From Akkermansia muciniphila (lineage in GTDB: Bacteria > Verrucomicrobiota > Verrucomicrobiia > Verrucomicrobiales > V1-33): a stretch of 64,000 nucleotides of DNA. Shown piece by piece: positions 54,686-63,639 of this stretch. Under the pieces are notes generated by a model. That model saw nothing but the letters and a program-made list of their open reading frames with translations, made no database searches and had not been told where the DNA came from. Numbering within the stretch: position 1 is the stretch's first letter; the number at the start of each line of letters is the position of its first letter. A program made the position numbers and the translations under genes. Where the stretch lies: positions 32,058 to 96,057 of the forward strand of contig CAMAUV010000008.1 of the NCBI GenBank assembly GCA_945861415.1. The letters are read 5' to 3'.

Positions 54686-56119
54686 TCAGGCAATCAGTTC
54701 ATTCACAACCCTGCCGTGCACATCGGTCAGGCGAAAATCCCTGCCGGCGTAGCGGAAGGTAAACTTTTCGTGGTCAAAACCGAGCAGTTTCATGAGCGTG
54801 GCATGCAGGTCATGGACATGCACCAGCTTGTCCACTGCCTTGAATCCGAAATCATCCGTCGCACCATAGACGGTGCCAGCATGGCAGCCGCCGCCCGCCA
54901 GCCACATGGTAAAACCGTAGTGATTGTGGTCGCGGCCATTAATTTTGCCGGCATTAGCACCCGCCTGAGGCAGTTCGACTACGGGAGTCCGGCCGAATTC
55001 CCCTCCCCAGATGACAAGGGTTTCGTCCAGCATCCCGCGCTGCTTCAAATCCTTCAGCAGCGCCGCAATCGGCTGGTCACACTGTTCCGCCAGCCTGCGG
55101 TGATTCACCGCCAGATCGTCATGATTGTCCCATGGCTGACCCTCCCCGTGCCAGAGTTGGACGAAGCGCACTCCGCGCTCGATCAACCTCCTGGCAATCA
55201 GTGTCTGCCGGCCGTGAACGGTGTCGCCATACATGTCACGAATGTGTTGCGGCTCACGGCTCACATCGAAGGCGTCTGTGGCATCCATCTGCATCCGGTA
55301 AGCGAGTTCGAATGACTGCACGCGGGCCTCAAGCTGAGCATCACCCTCACGGCGGGCCTCATGCTGCCGGTTCAACTCCTGCAGCAAATCCAGTTGGCGC
55401 CGCTGTTCCTTCATCGGCAGCCCCTTGTTACGTATGTTCTCTATGAGCTTGTCCAGTTCACGGTGCTGCGTGTCGATGTAAGTTCCTTGATAAGCGCCCG
55501 GCAGGAACCCGGCTTGCCAGTTTTGACTTTCCTGAATGGGATAGCCGCCGGGGCACATCACAATGAAGCCCGGCAAATTCTGATTCAGGGTGCCCAGTCC
55601 GTAGGTGACCCACGATCCCATGCTGGGACGGATAAGCCTCGCTTCACCGCAATTCATCAGCAGCAGAGACGGTTCATGATTTGGCACATCAGCGTGCATG
55701 GAACGGATCACGCAGAGGTCGTCTGCGCACTGCCCCACTTTATCAAAAATCTCACTGACCTCCAGCCCGCTCCTGCCATAGCGCTTAAAAGAGTAAGGCG
55801 ACTTCATAAGAGCCCCGGTCTTGCGCTCGGTCGGCATGTATTCCCCGGGCATTGGTTTCCCGTCCAGCTTTGTCAGCATCGGTTTCGGGTCAAATGTGTC
55901 CACCTGAGAGGCCCCGCCATTCGCGAAAATGTGAATCACGTGCTTTGCCTTCCCGCCAAACTGAGGAGGGCGCGAGGACAGGGCGCTGCCCCCCCCGGCT
56001 GCCTGCTGTCCGGCGAGCGCATTAAATGCCAGCGCCCCCAGTCCCATGCCGCAGCGCGTCAAAAAGTCGCGACGGGTTGAGAAGATGTGACTGAAGTCTG
56101 GATCGTGGTGTCCTGCCAT
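54686..56119 (-). CDS. Tat-exported DUF1501 protein
   Basis: About 477 residues from ATG 56119. A twin-arginine-like signal STRRDFLTRCGMGLGALAF, then the DUF1501 domain: KHVIHIFANGGASQVDTFDPKP, GRSGLEVSEIF, DLCVIRSMHADVPNHEPS, GFIVMCPGGYP, GVRFVQLWHGEGQPWDNHDD, VIWGGEFGRTPV and DHNHYGFTMWLAGGG. These are related to sulfatases/alkaline phosphatases and usually sit beside DUF1549/DUF1553 cytochromes. Here it stands alone between prfB and gyrA, while a DUF1549 gene without partner is at 16782. Function unknown. Confidence 0.92.
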   Translation of the reverse strand: MAGHHDPDFSHIFSTRRDFLTRCGMGLGALAFNALAGQQAAGGGSALSSRPPQFGGKAKHVIHIFANGGASQVDTFDPKPMLTKLDGKPMPGEYMPTERKTGALMKSPYSFKRYGRSGLEVSEIFDKVGQCADDLCVIRSMHADVPNHEPSLLLMNCGEARLIRPSMGSWVTYGLGTLNQNLPGFIVMCPGGYPIQESQNWQAGFLPGAYQGTYIDTQHRELDKLIENIRNKGLPMKEQRRQLDLLQELNRQHEARREGDAQLEARVQSFELAYRMQMDATDAFDVSREPQHIRDMYGDTVHGRQTLIARRLIERGVRFVQLWHGEGQPWDNHDDLAVNHRRLAEQCDQPIAALLKDLKQRGMLDETLVIWGGEFGRTPVVELPQAGANAGKINGRDHNHYGFTMWLAGGGCHAGTVYGATDDFGFKAVDKLVHVHDLHATLMKLLGFDHEKFTFRYAGRDFRLTDVHGRVVNELIA

Positions 56120-56229
56120 GACATTAAGGTCTACGCCCGCCAATTGGGCTGTTTATCCGGGAAAGATGCGGTATCAAAACAAGGCTGACCACCGTGTGTG
56201 ACCGGGTTTTTACCGGACGCGGCCGGGGG

Positions 56230-58989
56230 CTATTCCGCCGGCGGAGCGGTGTCCCCACGGTGTGCAGCATCAGATTCCTCCGGAGGGAAAGTCTCCTCGC
56301 CCTCGGCTGCGGCCCCAGGCTCCTCCCCTTCGTTTACCACGCGTGCAATATCTTGGAGTAATTCGCCTTCGCGCAGGGTGATGAGTTTCACCCCCTGCGT
56401 GTTACGTCCAGCTTCTCGGATCTGGGCCACAGGGATGCGCACGCTCTGACCGGTATTGGTCATGAGCATCACATCGTCCGCCTCATGCACCACTAGCGCG
56501 CCGACTACCTTGCCCGTCTTGTCCGTGGTCTTCATGGTGCGCACGCCTTTGCCGCCGCGGCTGGTGATGCGGTATTCGTCGAACTGGCTGCGCTTACCGA
56601 TGCCATTTTCACTGGCGACGAGGAACTGCGCGGAAGTATCCACCACCGCGAGAGAAACGACGTAGTCCGCTGTGGAAAGACGCACGCCGCGCACGCCTGT
56701 AGCTTGGCGGCCCATGTCGCGCAGGCCGCCTTTGCTCTTCACTTTGGCGACGTCGCCGGAGTCTTCGCCATCGGCGGTGTCCTCTGCCTCGCCTTCGTCT
56801 TCGACTTCGGACGTGACATCGCTGCTGGAACCCGCGGACTCGGCGTATTCCTTAAAACGAACACTCATGCCGTCGTGTGTGACAAGCACCACTTCGTTGC
56901 TTCCATCCGTAAGCGCACAGCCAACGAGAAAATCGTCATCTTTGATGTTGATGGCGATGATGCCGTCCTTCCGGATGTTGCGGAATTCACCCAAATTAGT
57001 GCGCTTCACTGTACCGCCATGGGTGGCGAAGATGACGAATTTCTCCGGCGTCCATGTCGTGTCCTTATCGCCCTCTCCCACGGCTGGTATGCGCAGCACG
57101 CTGGCAATCTTTTCCTCCGGCTTGAGGTTAAGGAGATTCTTGATGCTCCGGCCCTTGGAGGTGCGGCTGCCTTCCGGAATTAGATAAACGCGCTCAGCAT
57201 AGACGCGGCCGGTGTTCGTGAAGAACATCAGCCAGTCGTGCGAGGAGGCGGTGAAGAGGTGCTCCACGAAATCGTCTTCTGACTCCTCATCCGCGAGCGC
57301 TTTGCCCGTCTCCATGCCCTTGAGGCCTTTACCGCCGCGCCGCTGGCTCCGGAACTCGGTGGCCAACGTGCGTTTAATGTAGCCGCGGTGGGAAATGGTG
57401 ATGATCTGCCCTTCATTCGCGATGAGGTCGATCGTCGAGATTTCCCCGTCGTCGTTGGCAAAGTCCGTGAGCCGGGGCGATGCATATTTTTCCTTAATCG
57501 CCTGCAGCTCGCCTTTGATAATGGTCAGCACGCGCACCTCGCGGGCGAGGATGTCCATGAGGTCGAGGATCTCGGCCATCACGGTGTCGTATTCCTCCTT
57601 CAGCTTGTTCCGCTCAAGGCCCGTGAGCTTGTAGAGTTGCAGTTCGACAATGGCTTTTACCTGCCGGTCATTGAAGCGGTAGGCATCTCCCTTCACCTGC
57701 GGCTGGCCGCGAATGATGATGCCCAGTGCCTGCGCGGCCTCTACGGTGAACGGATACTCCTTGATCCGCTGCTCGGCTTCGTCGCGGTTCTTCGAATCCC
57801 GAATGATTTTGATGAAGTCATCAATCCGGCTCTGTGCCAGCAGCAGGGCCTCCAGCACTTCCGCGCGGGATTCAGCCTTCTTGAGGAGGAATCGGGTGCG
57901 CCGCAGCACAACCTCGCGGCGGTGCTCAATATAGCACGAGATGGCGTCCTTGATGTTCAGAAGGCGCGGCCGGCGGTTGTCGATCGCCAGCATATTCACG
58001 CTGAAGGTATTCTCCAGCGCTGTGAACTTATAGAGGTTGTTGATGACTACTTGAGGCCGGGCATCGCGCTTCAATTCGATGACAATGCGCGTGTTTTCAT
58101 CGCACTCGTCGCGCACCGCGCTCACCTCCGGCAGTATCTTTTCATGCACCAGCTCGGCGATCCGCTTCATGATGACCGCCCGGTTTTCCCGGTAGGGCAC
58201 CTGAGTGATCACGATCTGCTCCTTACCACGCTCGTCCAATTCAATCTCCATCTTGCCCCGGACCTTCACCTGCCCGCGGCCCGTAGTGAGATACTGCCGC
58301 ACGCCATTGCGCCCGTAGATGGTACAGCCCGTGGGAAAGTCCGGGCCTTTGATGTGCTCCATCAATTCCGGAATGGTAATACCCGGATTGTCGATTTGCG
58401 CGCAGATGCCGTCCACCACTTCGCCCAGATTGTGCGGCGCCATATTCGTGGCCATGCCCACGGCGATGCCCGTGCCGCCGTTGACGATCAGATTCGGAAA
58501 TGCCGAAGGAAGCACTGTAGGCTCCATGAGGCGCTCGTCGTAGTTGGGGACAAAATCGACAGTTTCCTTGTCCATGTCCTCCATGAGTAGAGTGCCCAAA
58601 TGGGTAAGACGCGCTTCCGTATAACGCATGGCTGCGGGAGCGTCGCCGTCCATGCTGCCGAAGTTACCCTGACCATCCACAAGAGTGTCGCGCATGCTCC
58701 AGTATTGCGCCATATTCACAAGAGTGGGATAGATCACCGACTCACCGTGCGGGTGGTAGTTGCCGGAGGTGTCACCGCAAATCTTGGCGCACTTGATGTG
58801 CTTGCGGTTGGGCCAGAGCGAAAGCTCACTCATGGCGTAAAGAATTCGACGTTGGGAAGGCTTGAGCCCATCGCGGACATCAGGCAGCGCACGGCTGATG
58901 ATGACGCTCATGGAGTAGTCGAGGAAGGACTTGGACAGTTCTTCCGCGACATTGATGGGCTCAATGCTGCGAGGCTCGGAATCGCTCAC
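56230..58989 (-). CDS. gyrA: DNA gyrase subunit A
   Basis: A 919-residue type IIA topoisomerase subunit that cuts and rejoins DNA to introduce negative supercoils. Motifs: YSMSVIISRALPDVRDGLKP, a helix with KICGDTSGNYHPHGES, catalytic Tyr in AAMRYTEARLT, NLIVNGGTGIAVGMATNMAPHN. The C-terminal domain has the GyrA box QRRGGKG, which separates it from ParC, plus further blades (SRGGKGVRTM). An acidic insert (EVEDEGEAEDTADGEDSGD) and acidic tail are present. At the E. coli quinolone positions, Ser83 is conserved and Asp87 is Pro (HGESVIYPT). gyrB is not in this window. Confidence 0.96.
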   Translation of the reverse strand: MSDSEPRSIEPINVAEELSKSFLDYSMSVIISRALPDVRDGLKPSQRRILYAMSELSLWPNRKHIKCAKICGDTSGNYHPHGESVIYPTLVNMAQYWSMRDTLVDGQGNFGSMDGDAPAAMRYTEARLTHLGTLLMEDMDKETVDFVPNYDERLMEPTVLPSAFPNLIVNGGTGIAVGMATNMAPHNLGEVVDGICAQIDNPGITIPELMEHIKGPDFPTGCTIYGRNGVRQYLTTGRGQVKVRGKMEIELDERGKEQIVITQVPYRENRAVIMKRIAELVHEKILPEVSAVRDECDENTRIVIELKRDARPQVVINNLYKFTALENTFSVNMLAIDNRRPRLLNIKDAISCYIEHRREVVLRRTRFLLKKAESRAEVLEALLLAQSRIDDFIKIIRDSKNRDEAEQRIKEYPFTVEAAQALGIIIRGQPQVKGDAYRFNDRQVKAIVELQLYKLTGLERNKLKEEYDTVMAEILDLMDILAREVRVLTIIKGELQAIKEKYASPRLTDFANDDGEISTIDLIANEGQIITISHRGYIKRTLATEFRSQRRGGKGLKGMETGKALADEESEDDFVEHLFTASSHDWLMFFTNTGRVYAERVYLIPEGSRTSKGRSIKNLLNLKPEEKIASVLRIPAVGEGDKDTTWTPEKFVIFATHGGTVKRTNLGEFRNIRKDGIIAINIKDDDFLVGCALTDGSNEVVLVTHDGMSVRFKEYAESAGSSSDVTSEVEDEGEAEDTADGEDSGDVAKVKSKGGLRDMGRQATGVRGVRLSTADYVVSLAVVDTSAQFLVASENGIGKRSQFDEYRITSRGGKGVRTMKTTDKTGKVVGALVVHEADDVMLMTNTGQSVRIPVAQIREAGRNTQGVKLITLREGELLQDIARVVNEGEEPGAAAEGEETFPPEESDAAHRGDTAPPAE

Positions 58990-59259
58990 GGTGGTAAATA
59001 TGGTGTTGAGAGGAAAAGTTCACAGCGGCAGCACAGAGGGGCGGTCTTAGCCGTGGGACACATCTTCCCTAAATCACCCTGCGCCGGGTGCAAGTCTCAC
59101 CTTTATTTTCTTCCTGAAAATCCTCAGCCGCACGCTCACGGCTGCGCCATCCTGCAACCCCGGATTTATGTCCCGCGGGCCGGACATCCGCCCCAGTTTA
59201 TGCCTTGCCAAATTACGCTCTGCTACGCATGAGGCGGAGAAGCTTAACGCCTTTCACCT

Positions 59260-60399
59260 ATGAACCACCTTCCCGTTTTTGCCATCGCCGCCAGCGCCGC
59301 GCTGGCCCTTTCCACAACCAACGCCATGAGTCAGGCCGCTACCACCTCCACCCCTTTCGGCAATCTCAAAGACGGACGCGCCGCCGAGCTGATCACTCTC
59401 ACCAACGCCAAAGGCGCCAATGTGCAAATTAGCAACTACGGCTGCACCGTCGTGAGTTTCAACGTAGCGGACCGTGAAGGGAAGCTGGACAGTATCGTTC
59501 TCGGCAAATCCACCCTCGCTGATTATGAAGCCGGCCACCCATTCTACGGAGTCATCGCCGGCCGGTATGCGAACCGGATCGCCAAAGGCCGCTTCACCCT
59601 CGACGGCAAGGAATATAAGCTGCACGTCAACAACGGCCCCAACCATCTACACGGCGGCAAAGAGGGATTCGACAAGAAACTGTGGGCCATAGCCTCTCGG
59701 GGGATGGTCGAAGGAGTGCCCACACTTAGCCTCAGCTACACCAGTCCGGACGGCGAGGAAGGTTATCCCGGCACCTTGAAATGCGGCCTGACTTACTCCT
59801 TTAACGACGCAGGGGAACTTCGCATCGAATACACCGCCACCACCGACAAGCCAACTGTGGTGAACCTCACCAACCACAGCTACTTCAATCTCTCCGGCCA
59901 TGGTAAGGGTGACATTCTTAGTCATGTGATGCAAATTCCCGCCGGAAAATACACGCCCACTGATCCAACCCTCATCCCCAACGGCAAACTGGAGTCACTC
60001 GACGGCACGCCCCTCGATTTTCGTAAGGCCACAGTCATCGGTGAACGCATCAGCCAGCACGATTTTCTGCCCCTCAAATACGGCGGTGGCTACGATCATA
60101 ACTACGTCATCGACGCGCCCGCAGGCACACTGCGTACCGCCGCCAAAGTAGCAGACCCAAAGTCCGGCCGCACCCTAGAGTGCCTGACCACCGAACCCGG
60201 TGTGCAGCTCTATACCTTGAACCACGGCGCCGATGACAAGGGCCGCGATGGCCGCAAGTATCCGAAGCACGGAGGATTTTGCCTTGAGACCCAGCACTAT
60301 CCAGACAGCCCCAACCAGCCTTCGTTTCCGTCCACCGTCCTGAAACCGGGAGACACCTACCGCCAAACCTGCGTCTATCGCGCCGGCGTGGAAAAGTAA
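59260..60399 (+). CDS. secreted aldose 1-epimerase (galactose mutarotase)
   Basis: A 379-residue exported enzyme interconverting alpha and beta anomers of sugars. A signal peptide (VFAIAASAALALSTTNA) precedes the beta-sandwich domain: NYGCTVVSF, FYGVIAGRYANRIAKG (substrate Arg), NGPNHLHGG (His), TNHSYFNLSG (catalytic His), GGGYDHNYVID and QLYTLN, with the catalytic Glu in GGFCLETQHYPDSPNQ. Exported GalM forms are common in polysaccharide-degrading PVC and Bacteroidota species. Divergent from gyrA. Confidence 0.92.
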   Translation: MNHLPVFAIAASAALALSTTNAMSQAATTSTPFGNLKDGRAAELITLTNAKGANVQISNYGCTVVSFNVADREGKLDSIVLGKSTLADYEAGHPFYGVIAGRYANRIAKGRFTLDGKEYKLHVNNGPNHLHGGKEGFDKKLWAIASRGMVEGVPTLSLSYTSPDGEEGYPGTLKCGLTYSFNDAGELRIEYTATTDKPTVVNLTNHSYFNLSGHGKGDILSHVMQIPAGKYTPTDPTLIPNGKLESLDGTPLDFRKATVIGERISQHDFLPLKYGGGYDHNYVIDAPAGTLRTAAKVADPKSGRTLECLTTEPGVQLYTLNHGADDKGRDGRKYPKHGGFCLETQHYPDSPNQPSFPSTVLKPGDTYRQTCVYRAGVEK

Positions 60400-60559
60400 T
60401 TACGGTGGGGCAAGGCTCCGCCTGGTTATAAATCCGGTCGCTTCGCTCCGGCTCTCCGTGTGCTCCCGGGGGCTGGTTTCCAGCTATCAGTTACTGTCTG
60501 TCTCGAGCGACTCCACGCACCTGATTTTGCCCATCACGGACTAAACGGCCTGCATTTCC

Positions 60560-62965
60560 CTACTGAATCTTCAGCAGCGGGACCTTTTCGGAGGAAGCCT
60601 CTATGTCGGCGATCGCCTTCCTTACCGCATCGGCCTTCTGCTTGCTGAGTTTCTTGGGGAAATCCACTTCGCCTTTATCAAAAAGGGCCGCAGTTTCCGT
60701 GAGATGCGGCACGGCGACCTGCGAACTGGCTCCATATTGCATGAGGATCTTCAGAATATCGGGAGTGCGGTGTTCACTCGCCCACGGGTTTTGCGTGCGG
60801 ATGTAATCTGCGCAGGCCATGATGCCCTCCTCAATGTGATGCCTGGCGAGAACCTTGAGACCGTTGAGCCGCACTTCGTCGGCAAACATTTCGCCGCTGG
60901 GGGCTGGCTTTAGAATGGCTTCGCGAACAGCGGGGAGAAGAGGTTTGATCTCTTCCAGAGTGAGACGCTGATAAATACTGCTGACTTTGCCCCGGGCGTG
61001 ACCATCCTGATTTTGGAGCCCCCGGGCAATGGCCGTGCGCAGTTTCCCCCGGTCCACGCCCTCCAGATTTTTCGCATCTCTGAGCAACTTTTCAAAGACA
61101 GCGCCGCACAGATACCGCTGCTCCATCGCCCGAGAGTCATCCTTTTCCGGATCACGTGCAATACGATCCAGCATTTCCGGCAAAGCGGGCAGCGCCGCTT
61201 TGCCAATAGCCGCCAGTGCACCGGCTGCCTTCACGCGGAGCCAGAGATCCGGATCCTGCAATACCTTGCGAAGCCCAGGCATCGCCGGGGCGGCTGCAAC
61301 GCCAAGCTCCTGCAGGGCCTGACAGGCACCGATCCGGGCGTCCAGCGACGCAGAGTCCAGCATCTCCGCAATGGCAGCTACCGGCGCCGGCTTCAGCCTT
61401 GCCAATTGCATCGAGGCCCGCTCGCGGACGATGGGCGACCATGAGCCGAGTCGCTGAAGCAATTCGGCCTCCGGGAGCTTTGCATAAAAGCTCGTGCGGT
61501 CCTTGTTGTCCCAGCCCCGTCCGTCAGCGATCAAGCCCTGAGCAACTGACGCAGTCAGCGCTGAGGTGACGCCCGGCTTTTTGCCAGTGAGCACAATCTT
61601 CTTCAGGGGCAGCGCGTAGCCGAGCAGATAGGCGCCGGTGGCGTCCCAGCCATGATAGCTGTCATGATCCGGCTCAGGCGGGCCCTGGTGGGCAAAAGTC
61701 CCGCCATGCCCCCGGGCGAGATCGTGATACCACGCGCCGAATTCGCTCATCCACGCGCCGGTGGCCTGCGGCCCTCCCTGACCGATGGCCGGCAGCGACC
61801 ATGTCATATTGAAGTAGTTGCCGGTGTGCCCGCAGTCGCGTTCGTTGCCATGAGAGGCCACTGCCATGCGCGTGAAATACTCAGCGCCTTTCGCTTCCCC
61901 GAGCCGCTGAAACAGCACGGCCGCCATCCCGCATTTTCCATTGTCCTCATGAGTCTCCGTCCACGCCGGATGGTCGCCGTAGGGAACGGCCCCTTTCCCA
62001 ATGTAAAAGCGCATGAGTTTGGCACTCAAATCAATCGCCCTCGCCACCTCCGGATCCTTCACACCGGCATCGCGGGCCATGACGAGACCAACCGTGAGCG
62101 GCAGCCCGGGCGCATTCATCATCCCGTAGCCGCGCAACCGTCCGTCGGGCAGCGCGAATCCGTGCCCCCATGAACCCACTGCGCTTTGTCCTTTCGCCGC
62201 TTCCAGCGCTAGGCGCTGCAATCCGGGCAGCAGCGAGGCGTCGCCGCTCGCAGAAATATATTCCGCCAGCAGGATCATTACGTAGCCATAATACCACGTC
62301 TGCATGGAGTTCGCCTTGAACCCCGCCGCCCACTGCGCCTCGCGTTTCACCAGAGGCAAATGCGCCGCGTCTCCGCTGGCCAGCAGCGCAAGGGCGTTGA
62401 GCGAGCGCGGGATGCCGTCAGTCCTGTTCGCATACTCAGGCCCGGCTATCTTTGCCGCGAGGGCCTGAATGCCCTGCTCTAGAACGCGCTTCGACTTCGA
62501 GCAGTCATAGGGCGCCGTGGCGCTGAATGACCCCATCACCGGCAGCTTGAGCACGACCTTCTCCGACTTCCCCGCACGCCAGCAAGTGAGCGCCAGCTTT
62601 CCGCCTCCCGCTTCCGTCTCCGCAGCCGTGACGGCACGCCCCAGTTCCGTGCGCGGATCAAACGTAAAGGCCTTTCCGCCCGCGCCCAGCAAGACATCAC
62701 CAACCGCTATCTTGCCGTCCGCCGGCGATCCTTTTTCCACCGCAGTCACCGCGATCTGCCGGGCATCCGTGGTGACGAGCCGGTCGCAATACATCCAGCC
62801 TCGGAGACCCGTAGGCCCCAGATTCCAATCCTTCTTCGCCTTCGCCGGAATTACGCCGCCTTTGGTGAAGTCAGGCATTTCAATTTTGCCCCCGCCACCA
62901 GCTCCGGCGTCGAGTGGACAGGCGAACAGGGCGGCACAAACGAATAGGAAAGTAGTATGCTTCAT
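60560..62965 (-). CDS. secreted DUF6288 protein with PDZ-like and HEAT-like regions
   Basis: An 801-residue exported protein. ATG 62965 gives a signal peptide (TTFLFVCAALFACPLDAGA). Residues about 35-150 resemble DUF6288: KDWNLGPTGLRGWMY, a PDZ-like stretch with VEKGSPADGKIAVGDVLLGA. An alpha-helical toroid-like central domain follows (about 165-500; TWYYGYVMILLAEY, GSWGHGF, GYGMMNAPGL), then HEAT-like repeats (about 525-640; ASMQLARLKPAPVAAIAEML, ARIGACQALQELG, RVKAAGALAAIG). A remnant esterase gene lies 13 bases upstream. Role in polysaccharide metabolism is possible but not shown. Confidence 0.8.
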   Translation of the reverse strand: MKHTTFLFVCAALFACPLDAGAGGGGKIEMPDFTKGGVIPAKAKKDWNLGPTGLRGWMYCDRLVTTDARQIAVTAVEKGSPADGKIAVGDVLLGAGGKAFTFDPRTELGRAVTAAETEAGGGKLALTCWRAGKSEKVVLKLPVMGSFSATAPYDCSKSKRVLEQGIQALAAKIAGPEYANRTDGIPRSLNALALLASGDAAHLPLVKREAQWAAGFKANSMQTWYYGYVMILLAEYISASGDASLLPGLQRLALEAAKGQSAVGSWGHGFALPDGRLRGYGMMNAPGLPLTVGLVMARDAGVKDPEVARAIDLSAKLMRFYIGKGAVPYGDHPAWTETHEDNGKCGMAAVLFQRLGEAKGAEYFTRMAVASHGNERDCGHTGNYFNMTWSLPAIGQGGPQATGAWMSEFGAWYHDLARGHGGTFAHQGPPEPDHDSYHGWDATGAYLLGYALPLKKIVLTGKKPGVTSALTASVAQGLIADGRGWDNKDRTSFYAKLPEAELLQRLGSWSPIVRERASMQLARLKPAPVAAIAEMLDSASLDARIGACQALQELGVAAAPAMPGLRKVLQDPDLWLRVKAAGALAAIGKAALPALPEMLDRIARDPEKDDSRAMEQRYLCGAVFEKLLRDAKNLEGVDRGKLRTAIARGLQNQDGHARGKVSSIYQRLTLEEIKPLLPAVREAILKPAPSGEMFADEVRLNGLKVLARHHIEEGIMACADYIRTQNPWASEHRTPDILKILMQYGASSQVAVPHLTETAALFDKGEVDFPKKLSKQKADAVRKAIADIEASSEKVPLLKIQ

Positions 62966-62978
62966 AGGGGAATCTGGA

Positions 62979-63287
62979 TTACTTCTGCAACATGCTGAGA
63001 TTGGCTTTGGCAAACGCCTTGCCCATGAGGGCGAAAGTTTTTGCGCAGCCGAGGTAATGGTAGCCGGCATTGGAGGCGCCGCGCTTCCAGGGCGCCACAT
63101 CAGCAGGCGGAATCAGATCCGCCTCAAACTTCTTCAAAAACGCGACTTTCTCCGCATCCGTCATTTTGCCGTCGGCATTCGCATGGTCCTTGCGTTTCGA
63201 ATCCAAAAAGTGGCCCATATGACTCACCTTACCGCGCTCGCCATCAATCGCGTCAAGTTGCTCCGCCCAGAACAGAGCGGCCTCCCT
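62979..63287 (-). pseudogene. C-terminal remnant of a secreted esterase (sialate O-acetylesterase-like)
   Basis: The minus strand codes about 100 residues that look like the end of a PVC carbohydrate esterase: AALFWAEQLDAIDG, GKMTDAEKVAFLKKFEADL, PPADVAPWKRGASNAGYHYL and AKTFALMGKAFAKA. The catalytic N-terminal domain and signal peptide are absent; upstream sequence to 63419 stays open but is not protein-like. I assign it as the tail of a truncated gene; the family call is from memory of such C-termini and needs a search. Confidence 0.55.
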
Positions 63288-63452
63288 GCTTGACCCTCTA
63301 TGAGAACCTGCGCCATCTGAGGACACCTTTCGGTGCCGGCGCAGCCCTGTGAACTTTGGGAGAATGAAACATCCTCCTTGCGCCCGGGCATTTCGGCTTT
63401 TAAGCGCTCCCCGCTGCAAATCGGGGATCTGACCATTCCCACAGCCGCTTCA

Positions 63453-63542
63453 GGACAGATGGCAGAGTGGTCGAATGCGCACGCTTGGAAAGCGTGTGTG
63501 CGCTAAACCGCACCGAGGGTTCGAATCCCTCTCTGTCCGCCA
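63453..63542 (+). tRNA. tRNA-Ser (GGA anticodon)
   Basis: Acceptor stem GGACAGA / TCTGTCC, D-arm with GGCAGAGTGGTCGAATGC, anticodon stem CACGC / GCGTG with loop TTGGAAA (anticodon GGA), a long class II variable arm, T-arm GAGGGTTCGAATCCCTC, discriminator G and encoded CCA. It reads UCC and UCU codons. Confidence 0.96.
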
Positions 63543-63639
63543 CTTTCCCGCCTCGATGGCATCACCCCCGCGTGCCGCGAGCTTGGCCGTGTGCAAAACC
63601 CCAAGCCACTCATCCCGCACGACACGAAATAAGCTCGGC

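Noticed and set aside
57388..58590. A 400-codon open frame opposite gyrA
   Set aside because: Antisense shadow of a conserved housekeeping gene; His/Leu/Asp-rich translation without domains.
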